DNA of 64,000 nucleotides from Mycetocola_B reblochoni. Lineage in GTDB: Bacteria > Actinomycetota > Actinomycetes > Actinomycetales > Microbacteriaceae. The position numbers and the translations under genes are program-made. Of this stretch, positions 34,760-43,089 are shown one piece after another (within the stretch, counting starts at the first letter, position 1; each line of letters begins with the position of its first letter). Location of the stretch: assembly GCF_003667525.1 (NCBI RefSeq), contig NZ_RCUW01000001.1, forward strand, positions 398,823-462,822. The letters are read 5' to 3'. Below the pieces are notes generated by a model. It saw only the letters and a program-made list of their open reading frames with translations. It did not search any database and was not told the DNA's origin.

Positions 34760-35659
34760 TCAGACGACGTACTCCAGGATGTCCTCGCCGACGGTCCGGA
34801 GTGCGTCGACGACGGCGAGGCGGGAGCGCAGGTCGCTGTCGGCGAAGCTCGCCGCGACCGCGTAGCTGACGCCCGCGCGCGGCCCGCGCAGGACCCCGGC
34901 CTCGACGCGGATGCTGCTGTCGGCACCGGTCTTGTTGATCAGGTGGAGCCCGTGGCGCCCGTCCCTGTGGGCGAGCGGGTCCATGCCGAACGCCGAGGCG
35001 ACGAGGGAGAGGTCCATGTTGCCGCTCAGCCACTCGGTGACGAGCCCGCTGGTGGCCTGGTCGACGATCTCACCCCTGACGAGCGAGCCGAACAGCCAGG
35101 ACAGCTCGCGCATGGAGCCGAGCGAGACGTGGGGGGCGTCGTCGGGTCCGCGCGTGGCGCGCACCCGGTCGAGCATCGCCGTCCGACGAAGGCCGATCGC
35201 CTCGGTCCTGCGCCTGACCGAGTCGAGGCCGACGGCCCTGACCAGGACGTTGGTCGCGACGGTGTCGCTCGTCGCCGCGACGAGGGCGGCGACGTCGGAG
35301 ATCGGCAGGGCGGGGACCTGGAGGTGCTGCCAGAGCCCCGCCTCGGCGACCTCGTCCTGCGCGGTGCGCTCGAGCACCTGGAGCGCGGGGAAGGAGCTGT
35401 CCTGGAGGTGCGCGGCGACGTCGATGAGCAGCAGCACCTTGCCGACGGAGGCCGTCGGCATGACGATGTAGTCGTCGACGGCGAGCAGACTCTGGCCGGA
35501 GGAGATGTCGTCGATCCTGGCGGAGACCTTGACGCCGTTGTGCGCGAGGAACTCGAGTGCCTTGAGGCCGGTCGTGAAGCTGTCCGCCGATGCGGGCGAC
35601 ACGTGCCGTGGGCGTCGACGCGGCCGTGACCGTCTCCCGGTGTTCTGCGTTGCGGACAC
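34760..35659 (-). CDS. Class A beta-lactamase-fold serine hydrolase
   Basis: 299 residues from GTG 35659 (GGAGGG just upstream; an in-frame GTG at 35752 would add 31 residues). The three active-site motifs are visible: SxxK as TASVGKV, SDN-like as SDTVATN, and KTG as LINKTGAD. The basic N-terminus (GRRSRPRRRPRH) has no hydrophobic core or lipobox, so no export signal is evident, unlike true beta-lactamases. It may be a beta-lactamase-related peptidoglycan or ester hydrolase. It converges on nagA with 13 bases between stops. Confidence 0.8.
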   Translation of the reverse strand: MSATQNTGRRSRPRRRPRHVSPASADSFTTGLKALEFLAHNGVKVSARIDDISSGQSLLAVDDYIVMPTASVGKVLLLIDVAAHLQDSSFPALQVLERTAQDEVAEAGLWQHLQVPALPISDVAALVAATSDTVATNVLVRAVGLDSVRRRTEAIGLRRTAMLDRVRATRGPDDAPHVSLGSMRELSWLFGSLVRGEIVDQATSGLVTEWLSGNMDLSLVASAFGMDPLAHRDGRHGLHLINKTGADSSIRVEAGVLRGPRAGVSYAVAASFADSDLRSRLAVVDALRTVGEDILEYVV

Positions 35660-35799
35660 GCACCCTCCTGCTTCCCTGCGGGCTTCCCCTGCGACCGTTC
35701 CCGTCCGGGCGTGCTGCCCGTCCTGAGACGTCGGGTCCGACCCGATGGACACTCGTGGAGTGGGGGATGTCAGGGGCGGTCGGACCCCGATTCACTCAC

Positions 35800-35815
35800 G
35801 GTATCCTAAACCGCC
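35800..35815 (-). promoter_or_regulatory. Possible promoter of the beta-lactamase-like gene
   Basis: The minus strand reads TAGGAT in an AT-richer patch (CGGTATCCTAAACC on the plus strand). It would start transcription about 45 bases before GTG 35752 or 140 before GTG 35659. No clear -35. Confidence 0.35.
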
Positions 35816-35954
35816 TGTCGACCACCGTCGGTTGTCCCGAGCCGGAACGGCCGAGCGATGACCCCCCGCAGGACCCGGCGCACCGGGGCCTGCCCGCCGA
35901 GCCCGGACCGCCGGAGCCCGACAACGGAGAGCCGGACGCCTGCGGCCCTCCCCG

Positions 35955-37931
35955 TCACCAGATGGCGACGCGGGACGCGGGGTCCAGCCACAGCCCGTCG
36001 CCCTCGGCCAGGCCGAACGCCTCGGCGAAGGCGTCGAGGTTGCGGACGATCTGGTTGCAGCGGAACTCGTTGGGCGAGTGCGGGTCGATCGCGAGCAGCC
36101 GGATGACCTCGGCGTCTCTGGCCTTCTGCTGCCAGGCCTGCGCCCAGGACAGGAAGAACCGCTCCGCGCCGCTGAGGCCGTCGACGATGGGGGCGTCCGC
36201 GCCGGCGAGCGAGCGCTGGTAGGCCTTCCAGGCGATCGAGAGACCGCCCAAATCTCCGATGTTCTCGCCGATGGTGAGGGCGCCGTTGACGTGGTGCCCC
36301 GGGGTCTGCTCGGGCGCGAGCGCGTCGTACTGCTCGATGAGGGCGGCGGTGCGCTCCTCGAACGCGGCGCGGTCCTCCGGCGTCCACCAGTCGAGCAGCC
36401 GGCCCTCGCCGTCGTACCGCGAGCCCTGGTCGTCGAAGCCGTGGCCGATCTCGTGGCCGATCACGGCGCCGATCGCCCCGTAGTTGGCGGCGGGGTCGCG
36501 CTCCGGGTCGAAGAAGGGGAACTGGAGGATCGCGGCGGGGAACACGATCTCGTTGAAGCCGGGGTTGTAGTACGCGTTCACGGTCTGCGGCGTCATGAAC
36601 CACTCGTCGCGGTCGACGGGGGAGCCGATCTTGGCGAGCTCCCTGCGGTACTCGAACTCGGTGACGCGGGCGACGTTGCCGATGAGGTCCCCGGCGTCGA
36701 TGACGAGCCCGTCGTAGTCACGCCAGCGGTCCGGATACCCGATCTTGGGGGTGAAGAGGTCGAGCTTGGCGAGGGCGCGCTCGCGTGTGGCCTCGCTCAT
36801 CCAGTCGAGGGTGCTGATCGAGTCGCGGTACGCCTCGACCAGGTTGGCCACGAGCACGTCCATCTGCGTCTTCGACTCCTCGGGGAAGTGCCGCTGGACG
36901 TAGGCGCGTCCGACCGCCTCGCCGAGCGAGCCCTCGACGAGGGACACGCCGCGCTTCCACCGCTCCCTGATCCGGGGGACGCCGCTGAGGGTGCGGCCGT
37001 AGAAATCGAAGTTCTCGGCAACGAAGTCGTCGGTGAGGTAGGCGGCCGACGCGTGGACGACCTTCCAGCTCAGCCAGTCCTTCCACGCCGCGAGGCGGTC
37101 CTCGACGAGGAGCGCGCCGAGGCCGGTGACGGCGTCGGGCTCGCGGACGATGACCTCGTCCATGGCCCCCTCGCTGTCCCCGAGCACGCCGTCGCGCCAC
37201 GCGGCCAGCAGGGCGGGACGGCCGCTGAGCTCCGCGGCGGCGTCCCAGCGGAGCAGGTTGTAGGTGGCCTGGCTGTCGCGCGTGGCGACGTTGTCCCAGT
37301 GGGTCGCCGCGATCGCGGTCTCGAGCTCGAACACGCGCTCCGCCCGCTCGCCGGAGTCGTCCCGCTCGGGCGAGGCGAGCGCCAGCAGCCGCTCGATGTG
37401 GGCACGGTAGGCCTCGCGGGTCTCGGCGAAGGACTCCTCGCGGTAGTAGGACTCGTCGGGCAGGCTGATGCCGGACTGCTCCAGGTGGATCAGGTACCGC
37501 GAGGGGTCGCCCGGGTCGGTGTCGATGAAGACGGCGAGCAGCCCGGGGACGCCGCCGCGCTGCAGCCGGCCCACGAGCGCGGCGAGCTCCGCGACGGTGC
37601 CGACGGCATCGACCTCGGCGAGGCGCTCGGCGAGCGGTGCGCATCCCCTGCGACGGATAGCGTCCTCATCCATGAAGGAGGTGTAGAGGTCGCCGATGGT
37701 GCGCTCCAGCGTGCCGGGTTCGGCGTCGACGGAGTCGAGGATGATCTGCTTGACCGCGGCCTCCGCCTCGTCGGCGAGGACGTTGAACGAGCCCCAGCGC
37801 GACTTGTCCTCGGGGATCTGCGCCGTCGCCAGCCACCCGCCGTTGACGTGCCGGTAGAGGTCGTCCTGGGCGCGGACGGCGGGGTCGAAGGTGGTCGGGT
37901 CGATGCCGGAGCGGAGGGGCGCGTCAGTCAT
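35955..37931 (-). CDS. M13-family zinc metallopeptidase (PepO/neprilysin-like)
   Basis: 658 residues. Zinc-binding HExxH is in VIGHEIGHGFDDQG near residue 495; the third ligand Glu is in ENIGDLGGLS near 560; the substrate-binding NAYYNP motif is in TVNAYYNPGFNEIVFPAAIL. The protein has no signal peptide or N-terminal membrane helix, so it is probably a cytoplasmic oligopeptidase like PepO. It is a single gene, predicted leaderless from ATG 37931. Confidence 0.96.
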   Translation of the reverse strand: MTDAPLRSGIDPTTFDPAVRAQDDLYRHVNGGWLATAQIPEDKSRWGSFNVLADEAEAAVKQIILDSVDAEPGTLERTIGDLYTSFMDEDAIRRRGCAPLAERLAEVDAVGTVAELAALVGRLQRGGVPGLLAVFIDTDPGDPSRYLIHLEQSGISLPDESYYREESFAETREAYRAHIERLLALASPERDDSGERAERVFELETAIAATHWDNVATRDSQATYNLLRWDAAAELSGRPALLAAWRDGVLGDSEGAMDEVIVREPDAVTGLGALLVEDRLAAWKDWLSWKVVHASAAYLTDDFVAENFDFYGRTLSGVPRIRERWKRGVSLVEGSLGEAVGRAYVQRHFPEESKTQMDVLVANLVEAYRDSISTLDWMSEATRERALAKLDLFTPKIGYPDRWRDYDGLVIDAGDLIGNVARVTEFEYRRELAKIGSPVDRDEWFMTPQTVNAYYNPGFNEIVFPAAILQFPFFDPERDPAANYGAIGAVIGHEIGHGFDDQGSRYDGEGRLLDWWTPEDRAAFEERTAALIEQYDALAPEQTPGHHVNGALTIGENIGDLGGLSIAWKAYQRSLAGADAPIVDGLSGAERFFLSWAQAWQQKARDAEVIRLLAIDPHSPNEFRCNQIVRNLDAFAEAFGLAEGDGLWLDPASRVAIW

Positions 37932-37937
37932 GTCCCC

Positions 37938-37943
37938 AGCGTA
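37938..37943 (-). promoter_or_regulatory. -10 box TACGCT of a predicted leaderless gene
   Basis: Positions -12 to -7 before the metallopeptidase ATG; the same hexamer and spacing as at the siderophore-interacting protein gene. Confidence 0.6.
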
Positions 37944-37963
37944 TCGGCGAGCGCCGACGGCGG

Positions 37964-37983
37964 CACCGGCGTGACCGCCGGTG
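37964..37983 (-). terminator. Hairpin ending the SsuABC-like operon
   Basis: CACCGGCG, loop TGAC, CGCCGGTG: a perfect 8-bp stem, 63 bases after the permease stop and just before the metallopeptidase promoter on the same strand. Confidence 0.6.
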
Positions 37984-38045
37984 TCAGCGCCTTCCCCGCT
38001 CGGCGGGGTGTGGAGTCCCCACGGCCGGCCGCCGCCGCCGACAGG

Positions 38046-38837
38046 TCACCGCGGCTCCCACGTGATCACCCACCTCCTGGCGAGCCGGACGGCGAGGTTG
38101 AGCAGGATGCCGAGCGCCGAGAGGATGATCAGCAGCGCGAACACCGCGGGTGTCTCCATCCGGCCCTGAGCCTGAAGGATCAGCACGCCGAGTCCGTGCT
38201 GTGCTCCCACGAACTCGGCCACGATCGCACCGATCATCGCGTTCGCGACGGCGAGCTCCAGGCCACTGAAGATCTGCGGCAGCGCCGCGGGGATCAGCAG
38301 ACGCGTCCGCAGCTGCATCGGGGACGCCCCGTTCACGCGGAACAGGTCGATCTGGTCCCTGTCCACGGAACGCAGCCCGTGGATGGTGTTCACCAGGACG
38401 GGGAAGAACGCGAGCAGGACCACGACGACGACTTTGGACGGGAGACCGAAACCGAACCAGATGACGAAGAGCGGGGCGACGGCGACCTTGGGTATCGACT
38501 CGATGGCGACGATGTACGGGAAGACGATCCCGTACACTCTCGGCATCTGCGCCAGCGTCACGGCCAGGCCCAGCCCCAGGGCGACGCCGATCAGCAGCCC
38601 CAAGCCGACCTCGGTCATGGTGGCCGCCGCGTTCTGGAGGTAGCGCGGCAGCGCGGCGGGGTCGACGAGCGCCGCGAGAACCTCGGTGAGGGGCGGGATG
38701 ACGTAGCGCGGCGTGTTGAGCAGGCCGGGCAGGAACTGCCAGGCGAGCAGCAGGACCACGAGCAGGGCGATCCCGCCGGTGATCTGGACGCCCCGACCGC
38801 TTGGGCGGCGCGGCGGGCTGACGGTGGTGGTGCTCAT
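38046..38837 (-). CDS. ABC transporter permease (SsuC/TauC type)
   Basis: 263 residues with about six transmembrane helices (GGIALLVVLLLAWQFLPGLL at the N-terminus; IVFPYIVAIESIPKVAVAPL; VVVVVLLAFFPVLVNTIHGL). The cytoplasmic EAA-type loop is LFRVNGASPMQLRTRLLIPA. It belongs to the permease family of sulfonate, taurine, nitrate and thiamine-precursor importers. It is the last gene of a four-gene operon, its ATG overlapping the ATPase stop. Confidence 0.92.
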   Translation of the reverse strand: MSTTTVSPPRRPSGRGVQITGGIALLVVLLLAWQFLPGLLNTPRYVIPPLTEVLAALVDPAALPRYLQNAAATMTEVGLGLLIGVALGLGLAVTLAQMPRVYGIVFPYIVAIESIPKVAVAPLFVIWFGFGLPSKVVVVVLLAFFPVLVNTIHGLRSVDRDQIDLFRVNGASPMQLRTRLLIPAALPQIFSGLELAVANAMIGAIVAEFVGAQHGLGVLILQAQGRMETPAVFALLIILSALGILLNLAVRLARRWVITWEPR

Positions 38838-39598
38838 GCGTGGCTCACCTCAAAGTGACTGCGGATTCGGGACGTGAGCGCGGCGAACTCCGGTTCGCCG
38901 AGCAGATCGAGACTGCGCTCGCGGTCGAAGGGGACGATGATCTCCTCGACGATGCGGCCGGGTCGCGGGCTCATGACGATGACGCGTTCGGCGAGGAACA
39001 CCGCCTCGCTGATCGAGTGGGTGATGAGCACGGCCGTCGTCCCCGTCTCCCGCCAGATGCGGTTGACCTCGACGTTGAGCGTGTCCCTGGTCATGGCGTC
39101 CAGCGCACCGAAGGGCTCGTCCATGAGGAGCAGCGACGGGTCGTGCACGAGCGCGCGACAGATGGCGGCTCGCTGCTGCATGCCGCCGCTCAGCTCACCG
39201 GGACGCTTGCGCGCGAACTCCGCCAGTCCGGCCATCGCCAGCAGGTCCATCGCTTTCGTCCTGTCGGCCGACGTCGGACGTCGGCGAAGGCTCAGCGGGA
39301 GCAGCACGTTCGCCAGGATGTCCTTCCACGGCAGCAGGGTCGCCTTCTGGAAGACCATTCCCACATCGCCGCTCCCCGTGCGGACGGGGTGCCCTCCGAG
39401 ACTCGCGCTTCCTCCCGTGGGCTCCTCGAGACCGGCCAGGATCTTGAGCATGGTCGTCTTGCCGCAGCCGCTGGGCCCGACGACGGCGACGAACTCGCCC
39501 TGGCGGATGGAGAGGTCCACGGCGCTGAGCGCGTGCACGTGGCCCGTGCGGGTCGCGTAGCTCTTCTGCAGGCCGCGCAGTTCCACGAGGGCGCTCAC
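38834..39598 (-). CDS. ABC transporter ATPase (SsuB/TauB type)
   Basis: 254 residues from GTG 39598 (GTGA overlap with the amidohydrolase stop). Walker A GPSGCGKTTMLKILAGLEEP; Q-loop VFQKATLLPWKDIL; signature LSGGMQQRAAICRAL; Walker B LLLMDEPFGALDAMTRD; H-loop LITHSISEAVFLAERV. All are typical of the nitrate/sulfonate/taurine class. It energises import with the adjacent permease and lipoprotein. Confidence 0.94.
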   Translation of the reverse strand: MSALVELRGLQKSYATRTGHVHALSAVDLSIRQGEFVAVVGPSGCGKTTMLKILAGLEEPTGGSASLGGHPVRTGSGDVGMVFQKATLLPWKDILANVLLPLSLRRRPTSADRTKAMDLLAMAGLAEFARKRPGELSGGMQQRAAICRALVHDPSLLLMDEPFGALDAMTRDTLNVEVNRIWRETGTTAVLITHSISEAVFLAERVIVMSPRPGRIVEEIIVPFDRERSLDLLGEPEFAALTSRIRSHFEVSHA

Positions 39599-40923
39599 AG
39601 CTCGACCCCGTACGCGTCGCAGAGGTTGCCATGCAACACCCTCTCGGCGAGCCACCCCGCCTGCCGCATCGACCAGAGCCCGTCCCTGACGCCGGACTCC
39701 AGGACCCGGTCGAGGGCACGCCTGGCCCGAAGCGTCGAGGAGACGTGCAGCTCGGGTGAGCCGGTGTCGGTGCCGTACATCACCCGGTTGGCGGGGAGCA
39801 GCTCCAGCCACTCCTCGAGCACCCGCTCCATGACGTGGTGCTGCAGATAGGGCATCCACGAGAAGTCCAGGTGCACGTTCCCGTGCATCTGGGCGAGGGC
39901 GGTGAGGTGGGAGCTGTAGGGGAACCCACCATGAATGAGGATGACGGTGAGCGTGTTGAGCGCGGGGTCCCCGATCAGCTCCTCGAGGAGCAGCGGATCG
40001 GCCGTGCTGACTCGCAGTCCCGGCTCGGTGTGGCCGAAGCCGGTGTGGATCTGCACGGGCATGTCGTTCGCCACCGCCCACTCCAGCACGAGGAACGCGA
40101 GGTGGTCGGCGAGCGCCTTGTGCGCCGCGGGGTCGAGCGGGGCGCCGCGCGACAGCGACGCCCACGCGTCCTCGGCCACGGACCTGCTCGTCCGTTCGAA
40201 GCGCAGGGTGCGGACGTAGGCGGACGCGATCTTGAGCCCGACGAACCCCTCGGACCGGCGACGGTCGAGCGACGCCATGACGAAGTCGACGTAGGCGGCC
40301 AACGTCCTGGGGAGCGAGGTGTCGGCGATCTGCAGCTGCCGGTCGAGCACGCGGCTGAAGACCCGACGGAATCGCGGAGCATCCGTTCCCCTTCCGGTCC
40401 ACTCGGGGTGCCCGAACGGGAACAGGTACGGGTCGATGCGGGCGATCGGACGGTACCGCTCGTGCGGCCAGACCGTCGAGTCGATCTCCGGGATGTCCGT
40501 CAGAACGCTCGCCGTCCCTGACAGCTGGAGCGCCCTGTCGTACAGCCCGGCGAAGTCCGTCTCCCTGGCCTGCAGGCTGAGCCGGTCCAGGGTGGCCTCG
40601 TCGTGGCGGCCATAGAGTGCCTCCGCGCCCTCCCAGAGCGCGCGGTCGTGCACGGTCGTGGCCTGGTAGCGACGGCTCTCGGCGACGAGCGCGGGCACGC
40701 CGAGCTCGTCCCCGATCCTCTCCGCCACGTCGCTGTCTCCCGACTCGACGGCGGCCATCCACCGCTGATAGTCGGCGTGGGGGATGCGGCTCTCCACGTG
40801 ACCGAGCGCGTTCTCCTCCGCGAGCGCGGAGACCGGCTCGAGGCTCTGTCCAGGGCGGACGTAACCGGCATGGGAGTGGTGGTCGATCGCGGGCACTCCG
40901 TCGGTGTAGCTCAGGCCGCTCAT
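39595..40923 (-). CDS. FluG/nodulin-6-like amidohydrolase
   Basis: 442 residues from ATG 40923 (ATGA overlap). The amidohydrolase_2 barrel starts with PAIDHHSHAGY (HxH). GFVGLKIASAYVRTLRF and MPVQIHTGFGHTEPG match the FluG/nodulin group, followed by LIHGGFPYSSHL, NVHLDFSW and VMYGTDTGSPEL with the last metal Asp. It probably hydrolyses the compound brought in by the transporter genes that flank it in the operon. The substrate is unknown; related proteins act on gamma-glutamyl or amide bonds. Confidence 0.85.
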   Translation of the reverse strand: MSGLSYTDGVPAIDHHSHAGYVRPGQSLEPVSALAEENALGHVESRIPHADYQRWMAAVESGDSDVAERIGDELGVPALVAESRRYQATTVHDRALWEGAEALYGRHDEATLDRLSLQARETDFAGLYDRALQLSGTASVLTDIPEIDSTVWPHERYRPIARIDPYLFPFGHPEWTGRGTDAPRFRRVFSRVLDRQLQIADTSLPRTLAAYVDFVMASLDRRRSEGFVGLKIASAYVRTLRFERTSRSVAEDAWASLSRGAPLDPAAHKALADHLAFLVLEWAVANDMPVQIHTGFGHTEPGLRVSTADPLLLEELIGDPALNTLTVILIHGGFPYSSHLTALAQMHGNVHLDFSWMPYLQHHVMERVLEEWLELLPANRVMYGTDTGSPELHVSSTLRARRALDRVLESGVRDGLWSMRQAGWLAERVLHGNLCDAYGVEL

Positions 40924-42020
40924 TCGGCGCTCCACGACTCGGCCTCGTCGACGACGGCGTCGCCGTCGAAGTCGTTGTACCGCTCGACGAGGCTTCCATC
41001 GATGTGGGCGGCGAGATCGACGGGGGAGGCGACGATGCCCGCGTCGACGGAGAAGTCCTCCCACGCGGAGACGGCGGCATCGCTGTAGGCGCCCCAGGAC
41101 GAGGTCCCCTGGGGGTCGTCCGCCGTGAGCAGCTCGACGCGACGTTCCAACGCGACGAGGGTGGTCGCCAGCTGCTCCTCCATGCTCGTACCGGCGACGA
41201 GGGTGTCGGGGTACGCCTCGTACATGATGCGCAGTGCCGCCTCCGGGTTCGTCGCCGTGAACAGCGTCGCCTTGGCCATGGCGCGACCGAAGCCCGCGAC
41301 GACGTCGGGGTTGTCCTCCACGTACGCCGGCGAGGTGAAGTAGGTGGTGGAGAACAGCGACGCCACCTCATCCGTGGTGAAGTAGGTGAGCTCGACGCCC
41401 TGCGACTCGAATGCCGCGTACTCGGTGTCCCAGAGCGACAACGCCTGCACCTGGTTCGACTCCAGCGCCTGGAGAGCGGCCGCGCCGGTGCCGACGGCGA
41501 GGTTGGTGAAGTCCACGTCCTCGACGAGCCCCGCCTCGGAGAGGATCCCGTTCGAGAGCAGGAGGTTGCTCGTGCCGAGGCTGGCCTGTCCGACGACGCC
41601 CCCCTCGAGGTCGCCGATCTCCTGCACCGGCCCGTCGGCCAGGGACGCGATCGAGCCGGTCTGCTGCCGGATGTAGTTGTAGACGAGGGCGACGTCCCCT
41701 CCGTTCTCGATGGTCTGCAGCAGCGGCTCGGGCGGGGTGCTGCCGACCTCGAGGCTGCCGCTGTCGACGCCCTGGATGATCGAGGTGGAGTCGGTGGTGA
41801 AGACGATCTCCAGGTCGATGCCCTCCTCGGCGAAGTAGCCGAGCTCCTCGGCGACGGCCATGGGCGAGTTGTTGGCGCCCATCTGGGTGGGCAGCCCGAA
41901 TCGCACCGTGGTCAGCTCGGCGCTGTCATCGTCCTGGGCCGCTGAGCAGCCGGACAGGGCGAGAGCCGTCACGGCGAGTGCTGTCAGGGCGACGACGCCG
42001 CGGGTGGGTGTCTTTCTCAT
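40920..42020 (-). CDS. NMT1/SsuA-like substrate-binding lipoprotein
   Basis: 366 residues from ATG 42020 (AAGGA 9 bases upstream). Signal peptide GVVALTALAVTALALSGC with lipobox LSGC. The mature protein shows the NMT1/SsuA pattern: NNSPMAVAEELGYFAEEGID, LEVGSTPPEPLLQTIENGGD, IGDLEGGVVGQASLGTSN. It should bind a small organic ligand for the SsuBC-like components. The ligand is undetermined; the FluG-like amidohydrolase in the operon suggests an amide or a nitrogen-containing compound rather than a sulfonate. Confidence 0.9.
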   Translation of the reverse strand: MRKTPTRGVVALTALAVTALALSGCSAAQDDDSAELTTVRFGLPTQMGANNSPMAVAEELGYFAEEGIDLEIVFTTDSTSIIQGVDSGSLEVGSTPPEPLLQTIENGGDVALVYNYIRQQTGSIASLADGPVQEIGDLEGGVVGQASLGTSNLLLSNGILSEAGLVEDVDFTNLAVGTGAAALQALESNQVQALSLWDTEYAAFESQGVELTYFTTDEVASLFSTTYFTSPAYVEDNPDVVAGFGRAMAKATLFTATNPEAALRIMYEAYPDTLVAGTSMEEQLATTLVALERRVELLTADDPQGTSSWGAYSDAAVSAWEDFSVDAGIVASPVDLAAHIDGSLVERYNDFDGDAVVDEAESWSAE

Positions 42021-42084
42021 GTTCTGTGTTCCTTCTGGTGGGGTGGTGCCGGAAGGCGCAGTGGTTCGTGGCGCGCCGGGGAGA

Positions 42085-42106
42085 GCTCCACGCCGGGGCG
42101 TGGAGC
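42085..42106 (-). terminator. Hairpin between regulator and importer operon
   Basis: GCTCCACGC, loop CGGG, GCGTGGAGC: a perfect 9-bp stem (10 bp if the loop closes), 30 bases after the XRE-cupin stop. It likely separates regulator from operon transcription. Confidence 0.6.
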
Positions 42107-42123
42107 GGTGGAGCGGTGGAGCG
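42100..42123. repeat. 8-bp tandem repeat, three units
   Basis: Three perfect copies of GTGGAGCG overlapping the right arm of the terminator-like hairpin. Confidence 0.75.
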
Positions 42124-42135
42124 GTCTGGGGGGGG

Positions 42136-42753
42136 CTACTCGGCTCGGGGTCGCTGTCGCCAGCTCGGCATGGACGGAGGCGTGACGACCCAGACGGCCT
42201 CGGCCGGAACGTCCCCGATGTTGCGGATCGCGTGCGGCGAGGAGGTGCGGTACTCGATGCTGTCGCCGGGGCCGAGGTCGTGCTGCTCACCGTTCACGGT
42301 CAACCGGAGGGTGCCGCGTTGGACGAGGCAGATCTCCTGGGAGTCGCCGTGGGTGTAGTCGTCGGCGCCGGTCCCCTCACCCGGCTGGTAGACGGACACG
42401 AGGACCTCGACGTTGCCGATGGGCGCCTGGGTGATCCCGTAGTGCTCGACTCCGCCGTCGGAGAACAGCCGCGGCCTGTCACCGTGGCGGAGCAACCGGC
42501 CGTGCCGGGGTGCGGGCCCGAACAGCTCGAGCCACGGGATCCCGAAGGCGTCGGCGATGGCCCTGAGCACACCGAGGCTCGCGTTGGCCTGTCCCTTCTC
42601 GATCTGGCTGACGTACCCGGCGCTCACGCCGGCCTTGACCGCCAGATCGCGCATCGACAGTCCCGTGATGCCGCGCAGCTCGCGGACGCGGGCGCCCAGG
42701 GCGACGGCATCGGTCTCGGTCTCGGTCAACGGGTCCTCCACTTCAGTAAACAC
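42136..42753 (-). CDS. XRE-cupin transcriptional regulator
   Basis: 205 residues from GTG 42753. The N-terminal HTH_3 domain (about 20-75: VRELRGITGLSMRDLAVKAG, VSAGYVSQIEKGQANASL) joins a cupin_2 ligand domain (about 110-190: DSQEICLVQRGTLRLTVNGE, LGPGDSIEYRTSSPHAIRN). This PuuR-like layout usually senses a small metabolite. No ribosome site precedes the GTG, and the start codon lies inside a 19-bp palindrome, so translation may use a very short leader. It probably controls the importer/amidohydrolase operon. Confidence 0.9.
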   Translation of the reverse strand: MFTEVEDPLTETETDAVALGARVRELRGITGLSMRDLAVKAGVSAGYVSQIEKGQANASLGVLRAIADAFGIPWLELFGPAPRHGRLLRHGDRPRLFSDGGVEHYGITQAPIGNVEVLVSVYQPGEGTGADDYTHGDSQEICLVQRGTLRLTVNGEQHDLGPGDSIEYRTSSPHAIRNIGDVPAEAVWVVTPPSMPSWRQRPRAE

Positions 42754-42763
42754 GGTGTTTACT
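42745..42763. promoter_or_regulatory. 19-bp palindromic operator at the XRE-cupin start
   Basis: AGTAAACAC-G-GTGTTTACT, perfect 9-bp arms around one central base. It covers the GTG start codon of the regulator. On the minus strand TATAGC lies 13 bases before the GTG as a candidate -10. Autorepression by the XRE-cupin protein is the natural reading. Confidence 0.7.
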
Positions 42764-43089
42764 CTGGCTATATCGACTGTAAAGTCCGCGCGGTCGCATC
42801 GGGGTTACCACCGCGTTTCATTCATGTAAATCGCTGACGCCCCGTGCGAAGCGACGGCGATGAGCCCCCGAGACCGCCGCGCCACCCACCGTGACCCCGC
42901 GTCGCCCCCGATCACGCCGGATGACGCCGGACCACCGTCGATGACGCCCGGTCACGGCGCATGACGGCCGCCGTTGCCCCGCCCGGTCACCGCTCCCTAG
43001 CGTGTGGCTACGCCCCGCGGTCCCGGCCCGAGGCGCCGGATGAACCCGCCCGTCCGGGGCAGGGTCTCCGTGACCGGAAGGCACGACAG
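42764..43089. promoter_or_regulatory. Divergent region before metNIQ
   Basis: About 330 bp. A promoter for metN fits: -35 TTGCCC (42974-42979), 18-base spacer, -10 TAGCGT (42998-43003), leaving a leader of about 80 bases. Around 42910-42965 GATGACGCC-like units are repeated (GATGACGCCGG, GATGACGCCCGG, CATGACGG), possible regulator sites. I could not recognise a SAM riboswitch. Confidence 0.45.

Noticed and set aside
36078..38858. A 926-codon plus-strand frame opposite the M13 peptidase and SsuC-like permease
   Set aside because: Antisense shadow: the opposite strand holds HExxH and permease motifs, and this frame shows no domain.
42764..43089. SAM riboswitch before metNIQ
   Set aside because: I looked for the conserved SAM-I/SAM-IV core segments and found none; only GATGACGCC-like repeats and a plain promoter are visible. 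A covariance-model search would settle it.
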